From NCBI GenBank assembly GCA_900539175.1, contig UQAW01000001.1, positions 1 through 64,000 on the forward strand: 64,000 nt of DNA, read 5' to 3'. This DNA is from an uncultured Lachnospiraceae bacterium (GTDB lineage Bacteria; Bacillota; Clostridia; Lachnospirales; Lachnospiraceae). The position numbers were made by a program, and so were the translations under genes. The notes under the pieces are model-generated. The model ran no database searches and was not told the origin of the DNA. It was given only the letters and a program-made list of their open reading frames with translations. Positions within the stretch are counted from its first letter, which is position 1; every line of letters begins with the position of its first letter. Shown one piece after another: positions 1-8,072 of this stretch.

Positions 1-1
1 A

Positions 2-274
2 GGGCTGTATGAGCCGGGCAGAAGCATAAGCCGTGAGGAGCTTTCTGTGATGCTGCGCCGTTACGCTGCATACAGCGGTCAGGATGTTACCGCCGCTGTT
101 GATCTTTCCTCCTATCCGGACGGTGATTCGGTCAGTGAATTTGCAAAAGAGGGAATGTCCTGGGCAGTTGCGAATCGAATTATCCTGGGAGCAGAGGGAC
201 AGCTTTTGAAACCGCAGGATAGAGCAAACCGTGCAGAATGTGCGGCAATCATTCACAGATATCTGGAAAAATAG
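2..274 (+). CDS. SLH-domain surface protein, C-terminal end (5' partial)
   Basis: The last 90 codons of a gene that begins outside the window; the frame is open from position 2, so a start at 47 or 50 would be artificial. The residues form the end of one SLH repeat (motif SREELSVMLRRYA) and one complete SLH repeat ending in RANRAECAAIIHRYLEK. SLH triplets anchor exported proteins to secondary cell-wall polymers. The tail closely resembles those of the SLH proteins ending at 13863 and 18422, so these are paralogues sharing an anchoring module. The catalytic or binding part cannot be seen. Confidence 0.9.
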   Translation, partial: GLYEPGRSISREELSVMLRRYAAYSGQDVTAAVDLSSYPDGDSVSEFAKEGMSWAVANRIILGAEGQLLKPQDRANRAECAAIIHRYLEK

Positions 275-290
275 AGAATTCTAACAAAAG

Positions 291-322
291 TGCCCTGGAG
301 ATACAAATCTCAGGGCATTTTT
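291..322 (+). terminator. Rho-independent terminator after the SLH gene
   Basis: GCCCTGGAGAT pairs with ATCTCAGGGC with one bulge, followed by ATTTTTG. It lies 17 bases after the stop codon and separates the SLH gene from the hexuronate genes. Confidence 0.85.
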
Positions 323-395
323 GAAATAAATAAGCTCAGGCAGACCCGTTTCATAACGTGTTGTGCCTGTGCGAAACGAAAGGAAACGATATAAA

Positions 396-1460
396 ATGGA
401 AATGACATTCAGATGGTATGGAGCAAAATTTGATACGGTAACCTTAAAGCAGATCCGGCAGATCCCAGGGGTCACAGGTGTGATAACAACCCTGTATGAT
501 ACCCAGCCGGGAGAGGTATGGAGCAGAGAAAGGATTCGTGCAATGATTGATGAGGTAGAAGCGGAAGGGCTTCACATTGCAGGAATTGAGAGTGTAAATG
601 TTCATGATGCAATTAAAACGGGTGCACCGGAACGTGACAAATATATCGATCATTATATTACAACGCTGGAGAACCTGGGAAGAGAGGGGATCCATCTTGT
701 GTGTTACAACTTTATGCCGGTGTTTGACTGGACGAGGACAGAGCTTGCAAGAAAGCGTCCGGATGGCTCTACCGTACTTGCTTATACCCAGGAGGCCATT
801 GATGCATTGAATCCGGAAGAAATGTTCGGATCCATTTCTGCGGACTCAAATGGCAGTCTTCTCCCGGGATGGGAGCCGGAACGTATGGCGCATATTAAAG
901 AATTATTTGAGATGTATAAAGATATTGATGATGAAAAATTATTTGAAAATCTGAAATATTTTCTTGAGAGGATTATGCCTGTCTGCAATCAATATGATAT
1001 TAAGATGGCAATCCACCCGGATGATCCGGCATGGAGTGTATTCGGACTTCCGCGTATTATTATCAATAAAGAAAATATTCATCGTATGATGAAGATGGTA
1101 GATGATCCGCATAATGGTGTAACGTTCTGTTCGGGTTCCTATGGGACAAATCTGGAAAATGATCTCCCGGATATGATTCGTTCTTTGAAAGGAAGAATTC
1201 ATTTTGCACATGTCCGCAACTTGAAATTTAATTCTCCCACAGATTTTGAAGAATCGGCACATCTTTCTTCAGACGGGACATTCGATATGTATGAGATTAT
1301 GAAGGCATTATATGATATTGGATTTGAGGGTCCTATCCGTCCGGATCATGGACGCATGATCTGGGATGAAGTGGCAATGCCGGGTTACGGACTTTACGAT
1401 CGTGCATTAGGGGCAGCATATCTGAATGGTCTGTGGGAGGCGATTGAAAAATCATCTTAA
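396..1460 (+). CDS. uxuA: Mannonate dehydratase
   Basis: Converts D-mannonate to 2-keto-3-deoxy-D-gluconate (EC 4.2.1.8) in the cytoplasm, in glucuronate breakdown. The 354-residue product starts MEMTFRWYGAKFDTVTLKQI and contains family stretches such as IRQIPGVTGVITTLY, AIHPDDPAWSVFGLPR and HVRNLKF; length fits Gram-positive UxuA. The start at 396 is preferred over 363 because AAGGAAA lies about ten bases upstream. It is the first gene of the run uxuA-kdgA-kdgK-uxaC. Between the terminator and the start there is a weak inverted repeat (CGTTTC 347-352, GAAACG 373-378) that could be an operator; no convincing promoter was found there. Fructuronate reductase (uxuB), needed for the step before, is not in the window. 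Confidence 0.93.
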   Translation: MEMTFRWYGAKFDTVTLKQIRQIPGVTGVITTLYDTQPGEVWSRERIRAMIDEVEAEGLHIAGIESVNVHDAIKTGAPERDKYIDHYITTLENLGREGIHLVCYNFMPVFDWTRTELARKRPDGSTVLAYTQEAIDALNPEEMFGSISADSNGSLLPGWEPERMAHIKELFEMYKDIDDEKLFENLKYFLERIMPVCNQYDIKMAIHPDDPAWSVFGLPRIIINKENIHRMMKMVDDPHNGVTFCSGSYGTNLENDLPDMIRSLKGRIHFAHVRNLKFNSPTDFEESAHLSSDGTFDMYEIMKALYDIGFEGPIRPDHGRMIWDEVAMPGYGLYDRALGAAYLNGLWEAIEKSS

Positions 1461-1547
1461 GGAAATTGTTAGAAAGGTTTTCGTTCAGACCGTTACATTG
1501 ACGCTTACAAAAAAAGAATATAGCATTACAGATGGAAAGGAAAAGAT

Positions 1548-2186
1548 ATGTGTTTCGTTGAGAAAATTCAAAGTATGGGTGTTGTACCTGTTGTCGTATT
1601 GGCGGATGCAAAGGATGCCGCTCCTTTGGCAAAGGCACTGTGTGAAGGGGGACTTCCCTGTGCGGAGGTGACATTTCGTACAGAGGCTGCAGAAGAGTCT
1701 ATTCGGATTATGACTGCGCAGTATCCAAAGATGCTGGTAGGTGCAGGGACAGTGGTGAGTACAGAGCAGGTTGAACGTGCAGTAAAAGCGGGTGCAAAAT
1801 TTATTGTAAGTCCGGGGTTTGATGGAGAAGTTGTAGATTATTGCATAGAAAAGAATATTCCGGTATTTCCGGGATGTGTTACACCGTCAGAGATTATGCA
1901 GGCGGTAAAGAGGAATCTTAAAATCGTAAAATTCTTTCCGGCAGAACAATATGGGGGAGTTGACGCGATAAAAGCTCTTGCAGCGCCTTATGCAGGTATA
2001 AAGTTTATGCCCACAGGAGGTATCAACATCAAGAATCTGGAAAATTATCTTTCATGTGATAAGATCGTAGCCTGCGGCGGAAGCTGGATGGTAAAAGGTG
2101 AGCTGATCAAAGCAGGTGAATTTGAAAAGATCAAGAGTCTGGTAAAAGAAGCAGTCAGGCTTGTAGAGGATATACGAAACAAATAA
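1548..2186 (+). CDS. kdgA: KDPG/KHG aldolase (2-dehydro-3-deoxyphosphogluconate aldolase)
   Basis: Cleaves KDPG to pyruvate and glyceraldehyde 3-phosphate, the last step of the hexuronate route. The product is 212 residues, the usual length of this class I aldolase. Visible family residues are Glu40 in CAEVTFRT, Arg44 and the Schiff-base lysine Lys128 in VKFFPAEQYGG, plus GAGTVV and SPGFD. The ATG at 1548 follows an AAAGGAAAAG ribosome site. The gap of 87 bases after uxuA holds a TTGACG and a TATAGC about 15 bases apart, which could be a weak internal promoter, but the spacing is poor. Confidence 0.93.
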   Translation: MCFVEKIQSMGVVPVVVLADAKDAAPLAKALCEGGLPCAEVTFRTEAAEESIRIMTAQYPKMLVGAGTVVSTEQVERAVKAGAKFIVSPGFDGEVVDYCIEKNIPVFPGCVTPSEIMQAVKRNLKIVKFFPAEQYGGVDAIKALAAPYAGIKFMPTGGINIKNLENYLSCDKIVACGGSWMVKGELIKAGEFEKIKSLVKEAVRLVEDIRNK

Positions 2187-2214
2187 AACAGGATAGAAAT
2201 CGGAGGCTGTAATT

Positions 2215-3240
2215 ATGGGTAAAAAAGTGGTGACCTTTGGAGAACTTATGCTGAGACTGGCACCGGAGGGCTACTCCCGCTTTGTTCAGGCGGATACGTT
2301 TGGTGCAACTTATGGAGGCGGAGAAGCAAATGTCGCAGTATCTCTCGCTAATTATGGGTTTGATGCGGCATTTGTGACGAAACTCCCGGAGCATGAGATT
2401 GGACAGGCAGCAGTGAACGCATTGAGAAAATATGGTGTAAATACAGAATATATTGTTCGCGGCGGTGACAGGGTGGGTATTTATTTCCTTGAAAAAGGCG
2501 CTTCCCAGAGACCTTCAAAGGTTATTTATGATCGTGCAGGTTCATCGATCTATACTGCGGATAAAGGGGATTTTAACTGGGAAAAGATATTTAGCGGCGC
2601 AGAGTGGTTTCATTTCACAGGTATTACTCCTGCGCTCAATGAGAATGTCGCCGGAATCTGTCTGGATGCCTGCAAGGCAGCGAAAGCTTTTGGGGTTAAG
2701 ATTTCGTGTGATTTAAATTATCGTAATAAATTATGGAGTAAAGAAAAAGCGGGCAAGGTGATGGGCGAGCTCTGTAAATATGTGGACCTGTGTATTGCAA
2801 ATGAAGAGGATGCATCGGATGTATTTGGAATCAAGGCGGACGATACAGATGTCTATGCAGGAGAAGTAAACCATGAGGGATATAGAGAAGTAGCCAGAAA
2901 GCTGACAGATCGTTTTGGGTTTGAGAAGGTAGCGATAACGTTGCGGGAGTCTCTGTCTGCAAATGATAATAACTGGTCGGCGATGCTTTTTGATGGAAAA
3001 GAGTACTATTTCAGTAAAAAGTATAAAATGCATATTGTCGATCGCGTGGGAGGAGGAGACAGCTTTGGAGGAGGCTTGATTGCGGCTATTCTGAATGGTT
3101 ATGATCCTCAGATGTCCATTGAATTTGCAGTGGCAGCGTCTTGTCTGAAGCATTCGGTTGAAGGTGACTTTAATCTGGTATCAGCAGATGAGGTGCTGAA
3201 ACTTGCCGGTGGAGACGGGTCAGGACGTGTGCAGAGATAA
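2215..3240 (+). CDS. kdgK: 2-keto-3-deoxygluconate kinase (PfkB family)
   Basis: Phosphorylates KDG to KDPG with ATP. The 341-residue protein is a ribokinase/PfkB-type sugar kinase: N-terminal GELMLRLAPEG, the sugar-binding GGGEANVAV segment, and the catalytic DRVGGGDSFGGG with base Asp282. GGAGGC lies just before the ATG. Position between kdgA and uxaC makes KDG the expected substrate. The last codons are followed by only 13 bases before uxaC, consistent with one transcript. Confidence 0.92.
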   Translation: MGKKVVTFGELMLRLAPEGYSRFVQADTFGATYGGGEANVAVSLANYGFDAAFVTKLPEHEIGQAAVNALRKYGVNTEYIVRGGDRVGIYFLEKGASQRPSKVIYDRAGSSIYTADKGDFNWEKIFSGAEWFHFTGITPALNENVAGICLDACKAAKAFGVKISCDLNYRNKLWSKEKAGKVMGELCKYVDLCIANEEDASDVFGIKADDTDVYAGEVNHEGYREVARKLTDRFGFEKVAITLRESLSANDNNWSAMLFDGKEYYFSKKYKMHIVDRVGGGDSFGGGLIAAILNGYDPQMSIEFAVAASCLKHSVEGDFNLVSADEVLKLAGGDGSGRVQR

Positions 3241-3253
3241 GAGGGGGCAGGAT

Positions 3254-4666
3254 ATGAAAAAGTTTATGGATAAGGATTTTCTGCTGTCGACCGAGACTGC
3301 CCGAAAATTATATCATAAATATGCAGCGAACATGCCGATTCTGGACTATCATTGTCATATTGATCCACAGGAAATAGCAGAGGATAAGAAATTTGACAAT
3401 ATTACGCAGATATGGCTTGGAGGTGACCATTATAAATGGCGTCAGATGCGTTCTAATGGTATAGAGGAAAAGTATATTACCGGTGAAGCACCTGACAGAG
3501 AAAAGTTCCAGAAATGGGCAGAAACATTAGAAAAGGCCATTGGAAATCCGCTGTATCATTGGAGTCATCTTGAACTGCAAAGATATTTTGGATATGATGG
3601 CATCTTAAACGGAGAAACAGCAGAAGAGGTATGGGAGATCTGCAACAAAAAGCTTCAGGAGAAGGCATTTAGTGCCAGGGGGTTGATTCAGGCATCCAAT
3701 GTTACCTTGCTTTGCACGACGGATGACCCGGCAGACAGTTTAAAATGGCATAAGATTATTTGGGAGGATTCGGAGTTTACAACTCAGGTTCTTCCTGCAT
3801 GGAGACCGGAAAAGGCAATGAATATTGCAGCGCCGGGATTCAAAACATATATGAAAAAATTAGGGCAGGCTGCTGGAATAGAAATACTTGATTTTTCAGG
3901 ATTAAAGCGCGCATTGATTAAAAGGATGGACTTCTTTCAGCAAATGGGATGCCGGGAATCAGATCACAGTCTGGATTATGCGATGTATATACCGGCTTCT
4001 GAGAAAGAAGTTGAAAGTATTTTTGCCAAAGCAATGGCGGATACACCGATTTCCTATGAAGAGGAATTGAAATATAAGACTGCATTTCTTATATTTGCAG
4101 GAAAGGAATACAAACGACGCAATTGGGTGATGCAGCTTCATTATGGTGTGAAGCGGGATAATAATCGTAAGATTTACCGTATGGCCGGTGCGGATGCAGG
4201 GATTGATTGTATTAACAATTATACGCCGTCAGCGCAGCTTGCGGATTTGCTTAATGCGATGAATGAACAGGAATCATTGCCAAAAACAATTCTGTACAGT
4301 CTGAATCCTTCTGACAACGCAGCGATAGGTACCGTGATCGGATGTTTTCAGGATGATGAATGCGCCGGCAAGATTCAGCAGGGCAGTGCGTGGTGGTTTA
4401 ATGATCATAAGCAGGGAATGACAGATCAATTGATTTCGTTGGCGAATCTTGGACTACTGGGGAATTTTATTGGAATGCTTACAGATTCCAGAAGTTTTTT
4501 GTCATACACGAGGCATGAATATTTCAGAAGGATTCTCTGTAATCTTATCGGGGACTGGGTAGAGAACGGTGAGTATCCGGACGATGAAAGGGTTCTTTCA
4601 ACACTTGTGGAGAATATCTCTTATTGGAATGCAGTCAGGTATTTTGAGTTTAATCTGAAGAGTTAA
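3254..4666 (+). CDS. uxaC: Glucuronate isomerase
   Basis: Interconverts glucuronate and fructuronate (also galacturonate and tagaturonate), EC 5.3.1.12. The 470-residue product belongs to the amidohydrolase-like uronate isomerase family: the HxH metal motif is in ILDYHCHIDPQE, and RRNWVMQLHYG and the C-terminal LTDSRSFLSYTRHEYFRR are typical. ATG 3254 is chosen because GAGGGGG sits eight bases upstream and the upstream alternative would overlap kdgK. It closes the operon and is followed by a strong terminator. Confidence 0.94.
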   Translation: MKKFMDKDFLLSTETARKLYHKYAANMPILDYHCHIDPQEIAEDKKFDNITQIWLGGDHYKWRQMRSNGIEEKYITGEAPDREKFQKWAETLEKAIGNPLYHWSHLELQRYFGYDGILNGETAEEVWEICNKKLQEKAFSARGLIQASNVTLLCTTDDPADSLKWHKIIWEDSEFTTQVLPAWRPEKAMNIAAPGFKTYMKKLGQAAGIEILDFSGLKRALIKRMDFFQQMGCRESDHSLDYAMYIPASEKEVESIFAKAMADTPISYEEELKYKTAFLIFAGKEYKRRNWVMQLHYGVKRDNNRKIYRMAGADAGIDCINNYTPSAQLADLLNAMNEQESLPKTILYSLNPSDNAAIGTVIGCFQDDECAGKIQQGSAWWFNDHKQGMTDQLISLANLGLLGNFIGMLTDSRSFLSYTRHEYFRRILCNLIGDWVENGEYPDDERVLSTLVENISYWNAVRYFEFNLKS

Positions 4667-4686
4667 AAAGTTAAAGTGATGCGATT

Positions 4687-4740
4687 CCTCCAAGGCAAAC
4701 AGATGAAAAAAGCTGTCTGCCCTGGAGGACTTTTTGTTTT
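4687..4740 (+). terminator. Rho-independent terminator of the hexuronate operon
   Basis: Long hairpin with arms CCTCCAAGGCAAACAG and CTGTCTGCCCTGGAGG (a few mismatches) followed by ACTTTTTGTTTT. It lies 20 bases after uxaC. Confidence 0.9.
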
Positions 4741-4854
4741 GGGGTGACAAGAGAAGTTTAAGTGGAGACAGGCTTGAAGGAAGGAGAAAAGAATAGTAAA
4801 ATTATACAGATAACAAATGTGCAGATCAAAGTGGGTTGAAAAGGATGTGTGAAA

Positions 4855-5592
4855 ATGAAAAAGAGTGCATGCGGGATAAAAGCAGTGATATTCGATATGG
4901 ATGGCCTGATGTTTGATACGGAACGCATAGCGGCCGTGGGATGGAGGTATGCAGGTGAGAAATTGGGATTTGAGATTACGGAACAGGAGTTGTGTCAGCT
5001 GAGGGGACTCAATGTCATTGCGGGGCGGAAACTTTTTCATACGTGGTACGGTGACCGGGTGACGTATGACGAAGGAAGGAGTCTGAGGGCTGCATATGTA
5101 AAGCAATACATAGAAAAACATGGAACACCGGTAAAAGATGGTTTGGAAGACCTGTTCGCATACTTAACGAGTCACGGTTATCAAAAGGCAATTGCGACTT
5201 CATCATCCCGGGAGACAGCAGAGCGATATTTTCAGTCTGCGGGGCTTGCGTTTGATTTTGAGCAGTCTGTTTGCGGCACAGAAGTTGCTGTCAGTAAACC
5301 GGCGCCGGACATCTTCCGGAAAGCGGCGGAGAAATTGAACCTGAAACCGGAACAATGCCTGGTTCTGGAAGACAGTTATAATGGTGTGCGTGCCGGAGCA
5401 GCCGCAGGATGTCAGGTGGTGATGATACCGGACATACAGGAACCGGACGAGGAAATTCGAAAATTATGCAGAAAGGTCTGCAGGAATCTTAGAGAGGTCA
5501 TTCCGGTTTTGGAGAATCGTTCTAAAAACGATCAAAATGATGTGCTGGAAGGTTCGGAGGGCAATATAAATTTCAGAGAGAAACGTGATTGA
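4855..5592 (+). CDS. HAD-superfamily phosphatase/phosphoglucomutase-like protein
   Basis: A 245-residue haloacid dehalogenase protein of the beta-phosphoglucomutase/phosphatase branch. Motif I is VIFDMDGLMFDTE (Asp14, Asp16), motif II is TSSSRE, the lysine motif is SKPAPDIF and motif III is LVLEDSYNG; a helical cap lies between motifs I and II. The exact sugar-phosphate substrate cannot be read from the sequence. ATG 4855 is preferred to GTG 4849 because AAGGA lies nine bases upstream. It stands between the hexuronate terminator and the MerR gene with no clear tie to either; the C-terminal tail (VLENRSKNDQNDV onward) looks like non-conserved extension. Confidence 0.85.
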   Translation: MKKSACGIKAVIFDMDGLMFDTERIAAVGWRYAGEKLGFEITEQELCQLRGLNVIAGRKLFHTWYGDRVTYDEGRSLRAAYVKQYIEKHGTPVKDGLEDLFAYLTSHGYQKAIATSSSRETAERYFQSAGLAFDFEQSVCGTEVAVSKPAPDIFRKAAEKLNLKPEQCLVLEDSYNGVRAGAAAGCQVVMIPDIQEPDEEIRKLCRKVCRNLREVIPVLENRSKNDQNDVLEGSEGNINFREKRD

Positions 5593-5656
5593 ACTATTGC
5601 GCACAAGTTTTATACATAGTTCAGGAAAAACACACATAGAAGGGGCGGAACTATTA

Positions 5657-6478
5657 GTGCAAAAGAGAGAAGAATATTTAAGTATAACAGAGATGGCAAA
5701 ATTGCGTAATGTGACAACAGAAACGTTGAGGCACTATGATAGAATCGGTCTATTGCCGCCGGACTATATAAATGAGCACAATGTTCGCTTTTATTCTGTT
5801 TTAAAATATGAGAAGCTTGGAACCATAAAAGAATTAAAACAATTAGGTATGAGTCTTAGTGAAATTAAAGCATATTTTGAAAATAGAAATTATCAAAGTT
5901 CAAGGGAATTATTACAAAGACAGAATGGTTTAGTTCGAAATAAAATGAAAAGTCTGATATACCTTCAGCAGAAAATAGAGAGTAAAATCTGTTTTATGGA
6001 CTCCCTTGAGGATTGTATCAAAATAGGAAAACCTTACATAAAGATTTTACCCAAAAGATATTATATCTCATCAGAAAGCAAGGTAGGAAATGAAATTGAA
6101 CTTGCATATGAAGCAATGCAGCTTGAGCGAAAAGTTTATGAGAATGAAAGATGCCTGCCAATTTACGCTACGGCGCGCTATGGCGGTATTTTTTCTCTGG
6201 AAGAACGAAATGATAAGTCTGTTCAGATCATTATGTTTTTGGAAAGTTTTTCAGAGATGTTGGATGCGTCTTCAATGCCGGAAGGTAAATATCTGTGTAT
6301 TCAAAAACAGGGTTCCTTCTGGGAGTGGAAGGAAACGATACAGCAACTAAAGAAAATTATACAAGATGAAAACTACAAGGTTGAGAAGCCAATTATAATT
6401 GAAAATGTGTTGGTGGATTATACGATTACGGATATAGAAGAAGAAAGAATTTTTGAATTTCAGGTTCCGATTTGTTAA
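5657..6478 (+). CDS. MerR-family transcriptional regulator with C-terminal effector domain
   Basis: A 273-residue regulator. Residues about 8-75 form the MerR winged helix (YLSITEMAKLRNVTTETLRH, then YDRIGLLPP and RFYSVLKYEKL), followed by a dimerising coiled coil and a C-terminal region (from about residue 120) resembling the GyrI/BmrR small-molecule domain. GTG 5657 is chosen because AAGGGGCGG lies eight bases upstream; the longer frame from 5585 would add residues with no family match. The regulator directly precedes a MerR-type promoter at 6546-6576, so it probably activates the ureohydrolase-permease genes in response to a small cation or polyamine-like ligand; the ligand is inference. 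Confidence 0.88.
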   Translation: MQKREEYLSITEMAKLRNVTTETLRHYDRIGLLPPDYINEHNVRFYSVLKYEKLGTIKELKQLGMSLSEIKAYFENRNYQSSRELLQRQNGLVRNKMKSLIYLQQKIESKICFMDSLEDCIKIGKPYIKILPKRYYISSESKVGNEIELAYEAMQLERKVYENERCLPIYATARYGGIFSLEERNDKSVQIIMFLESFSEMLDASSMPEGKYLCIQKQGSFWEWKETIQQLKKIIQDENYKVEKPIIIENVLVDYTITDIEEERIFEFQVPIC

Positions 6479-6545
6479 AGGGACTATTTAGGAATATATT
6501 ATAAAAAGGATAAAAATTTTTAAAAAAAATGTGAATTATTAACAC

Positions 6546-6576
6546 TTGACCTTGGTGTAACACAAAGCTCTATACT
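6546..6576 (+). promoter_or_regulatory. MerR-type promoter with operator dyad in a 19-bp spacer
   Basis: TTGACC (6546-6551) and TATACT (6571-6576) are separated by 19 bases, longer than the normal 17 and characteristic of promoters that MerR proteins untwist. In the spacer, CTTGGTGT (6551-6558) and ACACAAAG (6560-6567) form a dyad matching at 7 of 8 positions around one central base. It lies 50 bases before the ureohydrolase start and 68 bases after the merR-like gene. Confidence 0.85.
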
Positions 6577-6625
6577 TTGTTTAGGTTGATCAATCCGATT
6601 CTAATATGAGAGAAGGAGTTACACT

Positions 6626-7612
6626 ATGGCTGAAATCAAAAAAAATAATAATTCTGCAAAACATTCATTGGATTCGGAGATTGTTCCGTTGCCGTTCGGT
6701 GGCATTGCCACATTTGGCAAGTATCCAAATACAAGGGAGCTTGATAATGTGGACATTGCAATCATGGGTGTTCCATATGATGCCGGAGTTACTTATAGAT
6801 CTGGTGCAAAAATGGGACCGCGTGGTATGCGGGACGTATCATATTCCGTAATGAACTTTAATCATAGTTGGGATACGGCAGATTTTACGCTTGATAAGGC
6901 ATGTCCTAATATTATTGATTATGGTGATGTTGGATATTCCTATGGCTCAAATGCTACGGAAGTAATGTTTAAAGAGTCATATGAGCATGCAAAGAAAATT
7001 TTAGAATCAGGTGCAAATTTAATGACGTTAGGTGGAGATCATACAATTCCATATGGTATGGTGCGGGCGGCATATGAGGTTTATGGTAAATTAGCACTTG
7101 TACATTTTGATTCGCATCAGGATTGCTGGCCAAGTTATGGAAATTATAGTCATGCCAATTTTTCATATGACTTATGGAAAGAAGGCTGTATTGATGATAA
7201 GCACTCCGTTCAAGCTTATATTCGTACTGATTTTCCTATGGATCCTAATATTCCGCAACCAGAGTATAAGATTATTTTTGCACCGGAAGCATTAAAGATG
7301 GGACCGAAAGAATTGGCTAAAAAGATAAAAGAAATTGTTGGAGATATGCCTGTCTATTTAACATTTGATATAGACAGTATTGATCCGGCATTTGCACCGG
7401 CAACTGGTACACCTGTAATTGGAGGTCCGAGTTCAGGTGAAGCTTGTGAGGTACTTCGCAATTTGGAAGGAATTCGTGTTGTAGCGGCGGATATTGTTTG
7501 TGTTGCACCCACATTAGATCCGCCGGCACAAACTACATGTTTTGTTGCAGATACTGTAGTACAGAATTTATTATGTCTGCTTGCTAAAGCACGACTTGCA
7601 AGAAATAAATAA
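6626..7612 (+). CDS. Ureohydrolase (agmatinase/arginase superfamily)
   Basis: A 328-residue Mn-dependent ureohydrolase that would release urea from a guanidino compound. All six metal ligands are present: His139 (GGDH), Asp162, His164 and Asp166 (HFDSHQD), Asp248 and Asp250 (TFDIDSID). IMGVPYDAGVTYRSGAKMGP and FAPATGTPVIGG are agmatinase-like. The usual HFDAHTD is HFDSHQD here, and the following SHG of agmatinases is SHAN, so agmatine, guanidinobutyrate or another guanidine are all possible. AGAAGGAG precedes ATG 6626. Co-directional with a PII-like gene and an APC permease, which suggests uptake and degradation of a nitrogen-rich guanidino or amino compound under MerR control. Confidence 0.88.
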   Translation: MAEIKKNNNSAKHSLDSEIVPLPFGGIATFGKYPNTRELDNVDIAIMGVPYDAGVTYRSGAKMGPRGMRDVSYSVMNFNHSWDTADFTLDKACPNIIDYGDVGYSYGSNATEVMFKESYEHAKKILESGANLMTLGGDHTIPYGMVRAAYEVYGKLALVHFDSHQDCWPSYGNYSHANFSYDLWKEGCIDDKHSVQAYIRTDFPMDPNIPQPEYKIIFAPEALKMGPKELAKKIKEIVGDMPVYLTFDIDSIDPAFAPATGTPVIGGPSSGEACEVLRNLEGIRVVAADIVCVAPTLDPPAQTTCFVADTVVQNLLCLLAKARLARNK

Positions 7613-7623
7613 CAATAAACAGG

Positions 7624-7682
7624 TTTCAGTCAATGGCGGCTATACAAAGAGGTATTGCCGTCTTTTGTGACTGGAATTTTTT
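7624..7682 (+). terminator. Intergenic hairpin with U-tract (terminator or attenuator)
   Basis: Arms TTTCAGTCA (7624-7632) and TGACTGGAA (7668-7676), with an inner stem GGCGGCTATAC/GTATTGCCGTC, followed by TTTTTT. It sits between the ureohydrolase and the PII-like gene, so it probably lowers read-through to the downstream pair. Confidence 0.75.
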
Positions 7683-7706
7683 AATTAGCAATAGGAGGCA
7701 GTTTGA

Positions 7707-8054
7707 ATGGAATTTTCCAGAGTAGAGATTGTAATCGGAATGAGTAAATTACCGGCGTTAAAGAAGTCTTTGAGTAAGCTAGGCGTTAGTGGTATGTCAG
7801 TCATACAGGTAATCGGATGTGGCGTTGAAAAGGGTACTTATGAATACGAAGGCGAATTGAATGATGAGATGGAATTACTTCCAAAACAATTAATTATGGT
7901 TGTGATAGAAAACAACAAGATTGATAAATTGGTAGAAATTGTCAAAAAGGAATTGTATACAGGACATATAGGAGACGGAAAAATCTTTATATCTCCGATT
8001 ACCAATATCATTCGGGTGAGAACTGGAGAAGAAGGTGAAGAGGCATTAAAGTAA
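7707..8054 (+). CDS. PII-family nitrogen regulatory protein (GlnB/GlnK-like)
   Basis: A 115-residue PII protein. The B-loop TGHIGDGKIFI and C-terminal signature IIRVRTGEEGEEAL are well conserved, and LLPK closes the T-loop. The T-loop has the normal length, but the modified tyrosine of enteric GlnB (position 51) is Asp by hand alignment and residue 39 is Glu instead of Gln, so uridylylation is not expected and ATP/2-oxoglutarate responses may differ. AGGAGG lies before ATG 7707. It is 18 bases upstream of an APC transporter, resembling GlnK-AmtB pairing, so it may gate that permease; this is inference. Confidence 0.88.
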   Translation: MEFSRVEIVIGMSKLPALKKSLSKLGVSGMSVIQVIGCGVEKGTYEYEGELNDEMELLPKQLIMVVIENNKIDKLVEIVKKELYTGHIGDGKIFISPITNIIRVRTGEEGEEALK

Positions 8055-8072
8055 AATGGGAGGAATAGGTTT

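Noticed and set aside
5585..5656. Longer start of the MerR regulator at GTG 5585
   Set aside because: It would overlap the HAD gene and add 24 residues without family similarity; the start at 5657 has a good ribosome site.
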